The notes: generated by a model not told the origin, from the sequence alone. A stretch of DNA of 64,000 nt from Deltaproteobacteria bacterium UBA5205 (GCA_002412715.1 DHVP01000004.1:139006-203005); one strand, 5' to 3'. Positions 15,541 to 24,670 are shown, counted from the stretch's first letter. Program-made: numbers and translations.

Positions 15541-16374
15541 TTATCCGTCCTTGAGAAATTGAAGGGGATCGATCTGCTTGCCGTTTTTCCATACCTCGTA
15601 ATGGAGGTGAGGACCCGTTGACATTCCCGTCGAACCCGACGCTGCGATCTGCTGGCCCTTCTTGACCGTCTGGCCGACTTTCACGAAGTTTTCCTTATTG
15701 TGCGCATATGCGGTACTGAATCCGTGACCGTGTTCGATCACGATAATATGGCCGTTGCCGCCGGACCAGCCCGAATAGCTGACGATACCGTCGGCGGTGG
15801 CCCTGATGGTGGTCCCCATGGAGGCACGGATGTCGATTCCGCTATGGTGCGATTTGACACCGGTGACAGGATGATGACGGACTCCGTAGTGGGAACTGAT
15901 CGTTCCGGCAATGGGCGATCCCCGGGGAGTCGCCAGAAAAATGTTCTTTTGATCGCTAATGTATTTCTTGATTTCGGCGACAGATTCGATCGTCTCCTTC
16001 ATATCCTTCTTGATGGCTTCAATATCTATGGAGCCGGTGTCGCTGCTGAACTCGGCGGACTTGAGAATGTTGTTCTTTGATTTGAGTTCGACGAGTCGTG
16101 AAAGCTCATTATTCGTTTCTTTAAGGGAGGAAATCGTGTGTTTCAGCTCGGTGAACTCTTTGGTGAAGTAGGAGAGTCTGCTCTTCATCACGTAGTATTC
16201 CGCTGTCTTCACTCCGGCAAACACGGTGTACATGGCGCCGATAATGGCGAAAACCATGCATGCCGCCAGGCCTGCCACGGGCAGCCTGAGCTTCAGCGGC
16301 TGAGACTTCGAATGGGGGACGACCAGAATGGTTACAGACGTCATCCATCTTTTTTTGAGACGCTTCAACTTCAT
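15541..16374 (-). CDS. Membrane-anchored M23 (LytM) family metallopeptidase
   Basis: This 277-residue protein has a short basic cytoplasmic N-terminus, one membrane helix at about 31-52, and a coiled coil (roughly 65-140). A C-terminal M23 domain carries zinc ligands in HHSGIDIR (H-x3-D) and HLHYEVW (HxH). Such enzymes cut peptidoglycan cross-links in the periplasm. The intact ligands suggest an active endopeptidase. Being first in an operon with three bactofilins parallels the known pairing of bactofilins with M23 enzymes in cell-shape control (Helicobacter CcmA-Csd1 and similar). Confidence 0.93.
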   Translation of the reverse strand: MKLKRLKKRWMTSVTILVVPHSKSQPLKLRLPVAGLAACMVFAIIGAMYTVFAGVKTAEYYVMKSRLSYFTKEFTELKHTISSLKETNNELSRLVELKSKNNILKSAEFSSDTGSIDIEAIKKDMKETIESVAEIKKYISDQKNIFLATPRGSPIAGTISSHYGVRHHPVTGVKSHHSGIDIRASMGTTIRATADGIVSYSGWSGGNGHIIVIEHGHGFSTAYAHNKENFVKVGQTVKKGQQIAASGSTGMSTGPHLHYEVWKNGKQIDPLQFLKDG

Positions 16375-16639
16375 AGTGTGGTAACCTCAAGCTTGCAAAG
16401 CTTATACCGTAATCGGCAAAAGTGGTCAAGATATTAAGTCCGGTATTTATTCACAAGGATTATATGGGCACCGGGCGATCATATAGGATGCCCAGTGTAT
16501 CATCAGGATGAACCGCCCAGTCCGCGTTTTCTCTGCGGCCCGCCACAATTTTTTTCTTACTTTATGCTCAAAAATTGGCTATATATAACTGTATGTTCTT
16601 GTCCATACCATTAATTAAATATATAAAGAGATATGCCGA

Positions 16640-16873
16640 ATGACTGTGTACGGTCTTGCCCCGCTGTCGTTTCTTGTGATCTTCCTTGCCGCTTCGGCCG
16701 GTTTTTGCTCCGATGACCTTAAGATCACCAGGGACAAGCAGGGCACCACCTGGTCGGTCGGTTCCGAGGAATCACGGGAAAAGGCAAGAGCCGAAGAAGA
16801 GCGCGACAAGGACCGGGCATGGGACATGCTCAAGAACTCGTCGATCATCTTTGACAAGCGGGAACAGAAATAA
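16640..16873 (+). CDS. Small exported protein of unknown function
   Basis: This 77-residue product has a convincing signal peptide (hydrophobic stretch GLAPLSFLVIFLAASAG at about 5-21) and a short, charged mature part ending in DKREQK. It resembles no family I know. The stop TAA is separated by one base from the ATG of the NtrC-type regulator, so the two are probably co-transcribed. Its 5' side (16375-16639) is a 265-base divergent region shared with the M23 gene; I see AT-rich stretches there but no promoter I would defend. Confidence 0.65.
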   Translation: MTVYGLAPLSFLVIFLAASAGFCSDDLKITRDKQGTTWSVGSEESREKARAEEERDKDRAWDMLKNSSIIFDKREQK

Positions 16874-16874
16874 A

Positions 16875-18317
16875 ATGGAAAAAGGAAGGGTGATCATTGT
16901 TGAGGATGAGGAGAATATCCTCTCCATGCTCGCAGAATTCCTAAGCGCCAACGGTTACGTGGTGGACCCTTTCATTGACAGCAGGAAAGCCCTTTCGGCG
17001 CTGAAAAACAACGGGTATCATGTCTTGATAACGGACCTCATGATGCCCAAGGTCGATGGACTTCAGCTTATAAACTTCATTCAGAAGGAATATCTAGATA
17101 CGCTTGGTATCGTCATGACCGGCTACGGAAGCATGGAGAGTGCGATAAGCGCCATGCGATGCGGTGCTTTCGATTACATCCTCAAACCGTTCAAGTTCGA
17201 GGAGGTCCTTGCCACCGTAGATTCGGCCATATATTATTTCAATCTCGTCAAGAGCGACACTATCCCCAAGGGGCTCACCCTCAAGGCAAACCTTCTCAGA
17301 CGGTATTCGGAAAACAAGATGGTCCGGGAAAATACGATCCTGAGATCTGCATTGAAGGATAAATACAAGTTCGAGAACATTATCGGTGTCAGCTTTCCCA
17401 TGCAGAAGGTCTTTGAGATGATCGAACGCGTTGCCGATACGAACGCGACGGTTCTCATTACCGGCGAGAGCGGTGTCGGAAAGGAGCTTGTAGCGCGTGC
17501 TATCCACTACAACTCCTCGAAACGGGACAATCCCCTTGTCGTGGTAAATTGCGGCGCCATACCGGAAACCCTTCTCGAAAGCGAACTTTTCGGGTATGAG
17601 AAGGGTGCCTTCACGGGTGCCGTCAACACCCGCCTCGGCAGGTTCGAGCTTGCCGGGGGCGGCTCGATCTTTCTCGACGAGATCGGGGACATGAGTTTCA
17701 ACCTCCAGGTAAAGCTCCTGAGGGTTCTCCAGGAAAAGTCCTTTGAGAGGATTGGTGGATCAAAGACCATAAAGGTCGATATCAGGATCATCGCCGCGAC
17801 AAACCGCAGGCTGGAAGAGCTCGTCAGTGAAAACAAGTTCCGCGAGGACCTTTACTACCGGCTCAACGTCGTCCCCATCCAGATCCCGCCGTTGCGGGAA
17901 CGCCGGCAGGACATCCCGCTGCTCATCAATTTCTTTCTCGAACAGTCGAACAGGATCAATTGCGCCGCGATCGAAGGCTTCTCCGAGGAGGCCATGAAGG
18001 CCCTCATGGAATATGATTTTCCCGGCAACGTGAGAGAACTGCAGAATTTTGTGGAGCGGATGGTGGTTCTCAAACGGGAAGGGCACATCGACATAGAGGA
18101 CCTCCCGGAGAAACTCTACAGCCATGAAAAAGAAGAGGCGCCGCCACCGGAGATCGATATCGACAGGGGATACGACACCCTGGTTTCCGAATTCGAAAAG
18201 ACCCTCATCATGAAAGCCCTCACCGAAACCCAGGGTGTAAAAAGCAAAGCCGCCCAGGCCCTTAACATCAACCGGACAACCCTCATAGAGAAGATGAAGA
18301 GACTGGGGTTGGACTAG
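16875..18317 (+). CDS. NtrC-type sigma54-dependent response regulator
   Basis: This 480-residue regulator has a receiver at 1-120 with phospho-acceptor Asp54 in LITDLMMP, then an AAA+ domain with Walker A GESGVGKEL, the sigma54-contact loop GAFTGA and Walker B-type IFLDEIG. The C-terminal Fis-type helix-turn-helix is AAQALNINRTTLIEKMKRL. ATG 16875 starts the receiver directly; longer in-frame readings run through the upstream small gene. No dedicated kinase gene is adjacent except FlgS downstream. It may share that kinase or answer a distant one. Confidence 0.93.
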   Translation: MEKGRVIIVEDEENILSMLAEFLSANGYVVDPFIDSRKALSALKNNGYHVLITDLMMPKVDGLQLINFIQKEYLDTLGIVMTGYGSMESAISAMRCGAFDYILKPFKFEEVLATVDSAIYYFNLVKSDTIPKGLTLKANLLRRYSENKMVRENTILRSALKDKYKFENIIGVSFPMQKVFEMIERVADTNATVLITGESGVGKELVARAIHYNSSKRDNPLVVVNCGAIPETLLESELFGYEKGAFTGAVNTRLGRFELAGGGSIFLDEIGDMSFNLQVKLLRVLQEKSFERIGGSKTIKVDIRIIAATNRRLEELVSENKFREDLYYRLNVVPIQIPPLRERRQDIPLLINFFLEQSNRINCAAIEGFSEEAMKALMEYDFPGNVRELQNFVERMVVLKREGHIDIEDLPEKLYSHEKEEAPPPEIDIDRGYDTLVSEFEKTLIMKALTETQGVKSKAAQALNINRTTLIEKMKRLGLD

Positions 18318-18338
18318 GCCGTCAATAAATTGACGGCC
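18317..18338 (+). terminator. Hairpin at the 3' end of the NtrC-type gene
   Basis: The arms GGCCGTCAAT (18317-18326) and ATTGACGGCC (18329-18338) begin on the last base of the stop codon. No T tract follows; it probably stabilises or helps terminate the transcript before the flgS promoter. Confidence 0.55.
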
Positions 18339-18342
18339 CGGG

Positions 18343-18517
18343 TCATGGGTTATGGGTAATAGGTGATAGGAAAGACGCTTCACGGGAGATATTCGATGTT
18401 GCCTTGACCCGAGGCCTTTACATATTTTTTCTTGCTTTTCCCGCTACCTGTAATTGATTACCTGTTAAGCAGTTTCTTTTCCTTTCCCATCACCCATAAC
18501 CTATTACCTATTACCCG
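18343..18517. repeat. Heptamer-type arrays in an inverted pair before flgS
   Basis: The G-rich array is at 18343-18370 (ATGGGTTATGGGTAATAGG) and the C-rich array at 18486-18517 (CCCATCACCCATAACC...). About 115 unremarkable bases lie between them. The right array ends 7 bases before the sigma54-type promoter of flgS. Confidence 0.75.
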
Positions 18518-18523
18518 CTTTTC

Positions 18524-18539
18524 TGGCACCCTTCTTGCA
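18524..18539 (+). promoter_or_regulatory. Sigma54 (RpoN) promoter of flgS-flgR and flagellar genes
   Basis: TGGCAC-CCTTC-TTGCA is a consensus -24/-12 element (GG at 18525-18526, GC at 18537-18538). Transcription would start near 18550, only about 2 bases before the flgS ATG, so the mRNA would be leaderless or nearly so. Confidence 0.85.
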
Positions 18540-18551
18540 ACCTCCTCCTTC

Positions 18552-19652
18552 ATGCAAATGCCCGAAGTTAAACTTCTTGAAAATGCCTTCAGCGAGTTTT
18601 CCAAGGCCTCCGATTCCATTATCAGCCATTACGGAATACTGGAAAACCAGATCAAGGAACTGAAAAAAGAGCTTGAGGAAAAGAACGCTGCCCTGGAGCG
18701 GGCGAGTCAGTACCTGTATACGATACTCGACTCCCTGCCCGTCGGTGTCGTTGTGATTGACGGCAGATCGATTCTTTTTGCCAACAAGAACGCCGAGGAA
18801 TTGATCCCCGAGGGCATCATCGGCAACCTCAGCAGCACGTCCGACAAGACGGGAGAAATAAGGTGCGGCCTGGGGCGCTACCGGTGGAAGACCGAGGCCC
18901 TGCGCAACGGGTTCGAAGGTAAACACGTCGTTGCCATCGAGGATGTGACGGAGATCGAAAGGATGAAGGAGCACATGGAGCGCGATGAGCGGCTCATGGC
19001 CATGGGAGAGATGGCGGCGCGTATATCCCATGAGATCAAGAATCCCCTGGGAAGCATGGAGCTTTTTCTCTCCATGCTGATGGCCGGCAAGATGCGCGTC
19101 AAGGACCGCAAGTATGTCGAGTATATTCTTTTTGGCGTCAAGACCATCGACAGGATCATCAATAATATACTTTCCTACACCCGTCCGCGGGAGCTGTCCC
19201 TGAAGGAAGGGGAACTGAAATCCGTGGTCAGCGATACACTCGATTTCATGAGCGTCTCCACGGCCGTCAGGAACATAGACCTTGAATTCGCGGCCACCTC
19301 CCCGGGAAGGGCACTTTTCGATCCCGACATGATCAAGCTCGTTATCATGAACCTTGTGAGCAACGCCATGGACGCGGTTGGTCCGAAGGGAAGGATCAAG
19401 GTTGACATCCGCGAGAACGAACGCTACGGGGTGCTCGTGGTGAGCGACAACGGGCCCGGCATGACGGAAGAGTTGAGGCGGAGCATCTTCAATCCCTTCT
19501 TTACCACGAAGGACAAGGGAGTGGGGCTTGGACTTTTCATTGTTTACAATATCGTAAAGGCGCATGGCGGAACTATCGAGGTTGAGTCCGAAGAGGGATC
19601 AGGTTCATCCTTTCTTATTTACATCCCGAAGGAGAGATTGACAGTCCTATGA
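18552..19652 (+). CDS. flgS: Flagellar sensor histidine kinase (FlgS-like)
   Basis: This 366-residue soluble kinase has a coiled-coil N-terminus (about 30-60), a PAS-like segment (LDSLPVGVVVIDGR), and a HisKA domain with the phospho-His in ISHEIKNPLGSME. The ATPase domain has LVSNAMDAV, VSDNGPGM and KGVGLGLFIV. There is no membrane segment, as in FlgS, which reads export-apparatus state. ATG 18552 is chosen because the in-frame extension to 18432 crosses the repeat array and the sigma54 promoter. No Shine-Dalgarno sequence precedes it. It overlaps flgR by 4 bases. Confidence 0.9.
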   Translation: MQMPEVKLLENAFSEFSKASDSIISHYGILENQIKELKKELEEKNAALERASQYLYTILDSLPVGVVVIDGRSILFANKNAEELIPEGIIGNLSSTSDKTGEIRCGLGRYRWKTEALRNGFEGKHVVAIEDVTEIERMKEHMERDERLMAMGEMAARISHEIKNPLGSMELFLSMLMAGKMRVKDRKYVEYILFGVKTIDRIINNILSYTRPRELSLKEGELKSVVSDTLDFMSVSTAVRNIDLEFAATSPGRALFDPDMIKLVIMNLVSNAMDAVGPKGRIKVDIRENERYGVLVVSDNGPGMTEELRRSIFNPFFTTKDKGVGLGLFIVYNIVKAHGGTIEVESEEGSGSSFLIYIPKERLTVL

Positions 19653-20938
19653 AAACGAATGTCCTTGTCGTCGATGACGACAACCACATGCGCATCGCCC
19701 TGAAGGAATCCCTGGTACGCGCGGGTTACAACGTTGCCCTCGCGGAGGATGGCAAGAAAGCCATGGCGGAGATCGATCGCACCATCTTCGACCTCGTCAT
19801 TACCGATGTAAAGATGCCCCATCTTGGGGGAATCGATCTTCTGAAGGCGATCAAGGAGACATCGCCGCTCTTGCCCGTGATCCTGATGACGGGCTACGGA
19901 ACGGTTCAGGATGCGGTGAAGGTCATAAAGGAGGGTGCCTACGATTACATTCAGAAGCCCTTCAATACCGATACTCTCTACAGCGTGGTCAGACGTGCCC
20001 TTGGTGTGAACAACGGGAAGATCATTTTCACCTCGCGGGCAATGAAGGAGGTGCTGGTAAAGGCGCAAAGGGTTGCCGTATCGGATGCCACCGTCCTTGT
20101 CCTGGGTGAAAGCGGAGTCGGGAAGGAGGTAATATCGAAGTTCATCCACGAGAATTCCGGCCGCTCCCACATGCCCTTTATCGCCGTGAACTGTGCCGCG
20201 CTGCCGGAGAACCTTCTCGAAAGCGAACTCTTTGGTTACGAAAAAGGGGCTTTTACGGGCGCAATGTCGCGCAAACCGGGCAAATTCGAGCTTGCAGATA
20301 AGGGCACGATCCTTCTCGACGAGATCACTGAAATGGATCTGAGGCTCCAGGCAAAGCTCCTTCGGGTGCTCCAGGAAAGAGAGGTTGAGACCCTTGGTTC
20401 GAGGTTCCCCAGGAAGATAGATGTCAGGGTCATAGCCACAACGAACCGCGACATCCAGAAGATGGTCTGCGACGGGAACTTCCGCGAGGACCTCTATTAC
20501 CGGCTCAGCGTTTTCCCCATAACCGTCCCTGCCCTGCGCGACCGTCGCGAAGACATAGCGCCGCTTGTCGATCATCTTCTGAAGAAGCATTCCCGGGGGA
20601 TGGATATCGGTGTCAACGACGAGGTGCTGGATCATCTTACGAGCAGACACTGGAGGGGCAACGTGCGTGAACTGGAAAACGTCATAGCGCGGGCGTGCAT
20701 TCTTTCCAATGGCTCGGTCATCACCATGAGCCACCTGGATGAAGGAAGACCTGCCCAGGACATGGCAGTGGGTTCCGTCCGGGAGATGGAGACGAAGCTG
20801 ATACTCGATGCGCTGAAGTCGGTCAGGGGAAATCGTTCCCGGGCTGCCGGCATACTGGGTATAACGGTTCGGACGCTGCGGAACAAGATCACAGAATACA
20901 GAGCCATGGGCATCGACGTTCCGGTGCGGGAGTACTGA
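19649..20938 (+). CDS. flgR: Sigma54-dependent flagellar response regulator (FlgR-like)
   Basis: This 429-residue NtrC-family protein has receiver Asp53 in LVITDVKMP, an AAA+ domain with GESGVGKEV and GAFTGA, and a C-terminal Fis-type helix-turn-helix (NRSRAAGILGITVRTLRNKI). It is translationally coupled to the kinase (ATGA) and sits one base before flgB. This makes it the likely activator of the sigma54 promoters in this cluster. It is the second NtrC-type regulator within 4 kb, and the two are clearly different proteins. Confidence 0.92.
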   Translation: MKTNVLVVDDDNHMRIALKESLVRAGYNVALAEDGKKAMAEIDRTIFDLVITDVKMPHLGGIDLLKAIKETSPLLPVILMTGYGTVQDAVKVIKEGAYDYIQKPFNTDTLYSVVRRALGVNNGKIIFTSRAMKEVLVKAQRVAVSDATVLVLGESGVGKEVISKFIHENSGRSHMPFIAVNCAALPENLLESELFGYEKGAFTGAMSRKPGKFELADKGTILLDEITEMDLRLQAKLLRVLQEREVETLGSRFPRKIDVRVIATTNRDIQKMVCDGNFREDLYYRLSVFPITVPALRDRREDIAPLVDHLLKKHSRGMDIGVNDEVLDHLTSRHWRGNVRELENVIARACILSNGSVITMSHLDEGRPAQDMAVGSVREMETKLILDALKSVRGNRSRAAGILGITVRTLRNKITEYRAMGIDVPVREY

Positions 20939-20939
20939 T

Positions 20940-21302
20940 ATGCAGATAGTCGATCTTATTGGAAAAGCACTTTCGGTCAGGGCTTTCTATCACAAGGTGG
21001 TCTCAGGAAATATCGCGAATGCTCAGACCCCGGGGTACAAGGAAAAAGAGATCGATTTCAAACGTGAGCTCGACAAAAGGGTTGGCGCGGACACGACAAA
21101 GACTCCCGCGGGTGAAACGGATTATACGATTTCCGAGAACATGGGTCACGATGGTCTTGCACGCCTTGACGGGAATACCGTCAACCTGGAGGACCAGACG
21201 GTAAAGCTGACGGAAAACCAGCTCATGTATCAGGCGCTGGTTCAAATGGCATCGAAACGTTTTTCTATGATGAGATACCTGATAGGCGAGGGGAAGAGGT
21301 AA
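20940..21302 (+). CDS. flgB: Flagellar basal-body rod protein FlgB
   Basis: This 120-residue proximal rod protein has the rod/hook N-terminal motif SGNIANAQTPGYKEKEIDF and a C-terminal helix ENQLMYQALVQMASKRFSMMRYLI. It starts one base after the flgR stop, and flgC follows 3 bases later. It is exported by the flagellar type III system. Confidence 0.95.
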   Translation: MQIVDLIGKALSVRAFYHKVVSGNIANAQTPGYKEKEIDFKRELDKRVGADTTKTPAGETDYTISENMGHDGLARLDGNTVNLEDQTVKLTENQLMYQALVQMASKRFSMMRYLIGEGKR

Positions 21303-21305
21303 GAC

Positions 21306-21737
21306 ATGGGAGCTTTTGATATTTTCAAGATCAGCGCGTCGGGAATGAAGGCACAGAGGACCCGTATGGATATCGTTGCGTCGAACCTTGCGAACGTTCA
21401 GACGACCAGCACCGAAGAGGGAGGGCCATACAGGAAGAAAGATGTCGTCTTTAAGGCCGTCGATGTCTCTGACGATAAGACTTTCTCAGGGACCCTCTCA
21501 AAGAAGGTCGAAGGCGTCAATGTGGAGACCGTTAAAGAGAGCGACAAGCCTTTTCAAGTGGTATACAACCCGAGCCATCCCGATGCCAATTCGGAGGGGT
21601 ACGTCACCTTTCCCAATGTGAACCTGATGGAAGAGATGACGGATATGACGGCGGCCACGCGGGCCTACGAGGCGAACGTTAACGTCCTCAGCACGACAAA
21701 GGACATGTTCCTTAAGACTCTCGAGCTTATTAAATAG
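21306..21737 (+). CDS. flgC: Flagellar basal-body rod protein FlgC
   Basis: This 143-residue protein has the N-terminal ISASGMKAQRTRMDIVASNL-type rod motif followed by NVQTT, and the C-terminal VNLMEEMTDMTAATRAYEAN motif with a final coiled-coil helix. It forms the proximal rod with FlgB, FlgF and FliE. A GGGGAAGAGG ribosome-binding site overlaps the end of flgB. Confidence 0.95.
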   Translation: MGAFDIFKISASGMKAQRTRMDIVASNLANVQTTSTEEGGPYRKKDVVFKAVDVSDDKTFSGTLSKKVEGVNVETVKESDKPFQVVYNPSHPDANSEGYVTFPNVNLMEEMTDMTAATRAYEANVNVLSTTKDMFLKTLELIK

Positions 21738-21748
21738 GGGGCGGACTC

Positions 21749-22036
21749 ATGAAAGTAGAGACCTTTACTCTTCCCAATTTTGGCGAAATCCAAAAGCCGG
21801 CCAATGAAAAGACGAAGACCTCTTTCGGCGACGTCCTGAAGGACTCGATAAAAAAGGTCGTCGAACTCGAGAAAGAGGCCGACAAGGAAGTGGAAAAACT
21901 CGTCAAGATGGAAAATACCGACGTTCAGACCACCATGATCGCAATCGAAAAAGCGGACCTTTCTTTCCAGATGATGATGCAGATACGAAACAAGATCATC
22001 TCTGCATACGAAGAAATCATGAGAATGCAGGTGTAA
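21749..22036 (+). CDS. fliE: Flagellar hook-basal body protein FliE
   Basis: This 95-residue protein links the MS ring to the rod. The conserved C-terminal region is TTMIAIEKADLSFQMMMQIRNKIISAYEEIMRMQV; the N-terminus is charged and less conserved. A GGGGGCGG site precedes the ATG, and fliF follows after 3 bases. Confidence 0.94.
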   Translation: MKVETFTLPNFGEIQKPANEKTKTSFGDVLKDSIKKVVELEKEADKEVEKLVKMENTDVQTTMIAIEKADLSFQMMMQIRNKIISAYEEIMRMQV

Positions 22037-22039
22037 CCC

Positions 22040-23665
22040 ATGCCGCCGATGGACGAACTTCTCACTACGACAAAGAATTATCTCAAGACGGCTCCCAGGA
22101 GCAAGCTTTACATGTACCTTTTTATCTTTATCGCTCTTGTGGGCGGCTCCATCATCGGCCTTTCCATACTCCAGAAGGAAAATTACCAGACGCTTTTTGC
22201 CGGGCTCTCCACGGAAGACGCCTCGGTGGTTGTGGCAAAGCTCAAGGAACTGAAGGTTCCCTACAAACTGACTCTCGGCGGCACCGCTGTTTCCGTTCCC
22301 AAGGACAAGGTCTACGACGTGCGCCTCATGCTTGCAGGTCAGAACGCCCTTCCCGGCGGAGGCGGTGTGGGTTTCGAGCTTTTCGACAAGACGAACTACG
22401 GTATGACGGAGTTCATGCAGAACATCAATTATAAGCGCGCTATCCAGGGAGAGCTTTCGCGCACCATCAACCAGATGCCGGAGGTCAAGGCCTCCCGGGT
22501 GCATATCGCCATCCCCGAGAAGACGCTTTTCACGGACCGGGAGAAGGACGTTACCGCATCGGTCTTCCTTAAGCTGCGCTCCGGCAAGACACTATCCAAG
22601 GACCAGGTGGCCGGGATCGTGCACCTCGTATCGGGCAGCATAGAGGGCCTCAAGACCGACAACGTGACGATTGTGGATTCCTTCGGCAAGATACTCTTCA
22701 AGGCCGGCAGCGCGGGTTCCGCGGTGACCCTTTCCGGACAACAGTTCGAGCTTCAGAAGAGTGTTGAGAAAACCATCGAAGAATCCGTCCAATCGATGCT
22801 CGACAGGTTCATGCCCGCCAACAAATCGATCATACGGGCGAATGTGGAACTCAATCTGCGCAAGGTGGAAAAGGTGGAAGAGGAATTCGAGCCCAACAAG
22901 AGGGTTCCCACCAGCGAGCGCAAGAGCAGGGAGAAGGTTGTAAACAGGACGGGTGCGTCGGCCGGCGTACCGGGGGTTCAATCGAATGTGCCCAACGTTG
23001 CCGGCAGAAATACCGCCGCGACCGCCGCCAGGACGGAAAGCGCCGCATCGGGTACCCGCGGCAGTGAATCCGAACGTGAAGAATCGCAGGTAACCTATGA
23101 AGTCAGCAAGACCGTCAAGAAGATCGTCGAGCCTTTCGGTGATATCAAGCGTATGTCCGTCGCCATCGTTCTCGACGGAAAATATGAAAAGGTCAAGGGG
23201 CAAAATGGCGAAGAGCTCAAGTACTCACCCCGGTCCCAGAAAGAGCTCACGGATATCAAGGGGATAGTCTCCAGGGCGGTGGGAATTAACGAAGAGCGCG
23301 GTGACAAGATCGAGGTTCTCAATATCCCCTTCGAGGCGGAAGGTCTTGCCGACGAAAAAGGGCTCCTTGATGCAGCGGAACGGAAAGAAATGATATTCAG
23401 TTTCAGCAAGTATGGCTTCTACGCTCTCATCCTTGCGGCCCTGTTCTTTTTCGTCATAAGGCCGATCATGGGATTCTTGAAGTCGAGGGCCGATCGAGCG
23501 CCGCTCTACCAGGTCAAGGACATATATGTGAAGAGCGGCAATGCGATGGCAGGTGACCAGCCCGCCGCCGTAGAGAACAAGCAGCAGGCGGCGCTCAACG
23601 ATGTCATGCGTGACAAGACCGTGGTCGGCTCCGTCATCAAGGAATGGGTTAAGGAAGGAACATAA
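22040..23665 (+). CDS. fliF: Flagellar MS-ring protein FliF
   Basis: This 541-residue membrane protein has a first helix at about 26-46 and ring-building motifs including YQTLFAGLSTEDASVVVAKL, NYKRAIQGELSRTI and SRVHIAIPE. A low-complexity Ala/Ser/Thr region lies at about 295-345, the second helix at about 456-476, and a C-terminal FliG-binding tail follows. It is the assembly base of the flagellum. A second ATG at 22049 is an alternative start. Confidence 0.95.
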   Translation: MPPMDELLTTTKNYLKTAPRSKLYMYLFIFIALVGGSIIGLSILQKENYQTLFAGLSTEDASVVVAKLKELKVPYKLTLGGTAVSVPKDKVYDVRLMLAGQNALPGGGGVGFELFDKTNYGMTEFMQNINYKRAIQGELSRTINQMPEVKASRVHIAIPEKTLFTDREKDVTASVFLKLRSGKTLSKDQVAGIVHLVSGSIEGLKTDNVTIVDSFGKILFKAGSAGSAVTLSGQQFELQKSVEKTIEESVQSMLDRFMPANKSIIRANVELNLRKVEKVEEEFEPNKRVPTSERKSREKVVNRTGASAGVPGVQSNVPNVAGRNTAATAARTESAASGTRGSESEREESQVTYEVSKTVKKIVEPFGDIKRMSVAIVLDGKYEKVKGQNGEELKYSPRSQKELTDIKGIVSRAVGINEERGDKIEVLNIPFEAEGLADEKGLLDAAERKEMIFSFSKYGFYALILAALFFFVIRPIMGFLKSRADRAPLYQVKDIYVKSGNAMAGDQPAAVENKQQAALNDVMRDKTVVGSVIKEWVKEGT

Positions 23666-23668
23666 GTA

Positions 23669-24670
23669 ATGAACGCTGAAGATCTCTCGGGAGTCAGAAA
23701 GGCCGCTATCCTCCTTCTCACCATGGACGACGACGTCACGAAGGAGGTAATGAAGAACCTCGACGAACAGGAGATAGAGGCGATAGGCAAGGAGATTACC
23801 AACCTCAAACTCATCCCCGACCACGTGGTCCACAGGGTCCAGGAAGAGTTCATGACGAAGGTCTCCAGGAAGAGCAAGAACGTCGTCGGCGGGGAGAGCA
23901 AGTTCCGGCTCCTCGTTAAGAAGAGCTTTGACGAGGAAAAGGCCGAGATTCTCCTCGGCAACCTGGATACGAAGAAAGGTGTCCCCGGGGAGTTCCTGAA
24001 ACGCTGCGACCCGAGGGTCCTGGCGAACGTGATCAGGGAAGAACACCCGCAGACCATGGCGCTTGTGCTCTCAGTCCTGGGAACAAAGAAGGCCGGAGAC
24101 GCCATAAGCTGTCTCCCCGAGAGGGTCCAGACGGAGGTCGTGGTACGGATGGCACACCTGGAAAAGGTGGAGTTGAAGATCCTCTCGGAGGTTGAAAGCG
24201 TAATACGGGAGCAGCTCGAAAGTACCATGGGCGGGGCCGAAGGAAAGCAGCTCGGCGGTGTCGAGGTTGTGGCCAGCATTCTCAACCAGATGGACAGAAC
24301 GCTTGAATCGGAGCTTCTGGGCAAACTGGAGGAGACCAACCCTGAACTGGCCGAGCGGATACGGCAACTCATGTTCACCTTTGAAGACCTTGCCAATCTC
24401 GACGACAGGAGCATCCAGGTGCTTCTCAAGGAGATCTCGTCAGAGGATGTGGGCCTGGCCCTCAAGGGCGCTTCAGACAGCATGAAGGAGAAGATATTCT
24501 CCAACATGTCCGAGCGGGCGGCGGCCATGCTCAAGGAAGATCTCGAGGCCATGGGCCCCGTTCGCCTCTCCGATGTGGAAAAGGCTCAGGTGAAGATAGC
24601 CATGATCGCGAAGAAGCTCGAAGGCGAAGGCAAGATATTCCTCTCCCGGGGGAGCGAAGAATTCATTTGA
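23669..24670 (+). CDS. fliG: Flagellar motor switch protein FliG
   Basis: This 333-residue rotor protein has an N-terminal MS-ring-binding domain (SGVRKAAILLLTMDDDV), the EHPQTMALVLS motif in the middle domain, and a C-terminal torque domain with charged residues (DDRSIQVLLKEISSEDVGLALKG). It contacts FliF, FliM and MotA. FliH begins inside its stop codon. Confidence 0.96.
   Translation: MNAEDLSGVRKAAILLLTMDDDVTKEVMKNLDEQEIEAIGKEITNLKLIPDHVVHRVQEEFMTKVSRKSKNVVGGESKFRLLVKKSFDEEKAEILLGNLDTKKGVPGEFLKRCDPRVLANVIREEHPQTMALVLSVLGTKKAGDAISCLPERVQTEVVVRMAHLEKVELKILSEVESVIREQLESTMGGAEGKQLGGVEVVASILNQMDRTLESELLGKLEETNPELAERIRQLMFTFEDLANLDDRSIQVLLKEISSEDVGLALKGASDSMKEKIFSNMSERAAAMLKEDLEAMGPVRLSDVEKAQVKIAMIAKKLEGEGKIFLSRGSEEFI

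Noticed and set aside
16465..16494. TGGGCA/TGCCCA hairpin between the M23 and small exported protein genes
   Set aside because: The six-base arms with an 18-base loop are weak and lie at no transcript end that I can define.
18432..18551. N-terminal extension of flgS
   Set aside because: It would translate a repeat array and the sigma54 promoter.
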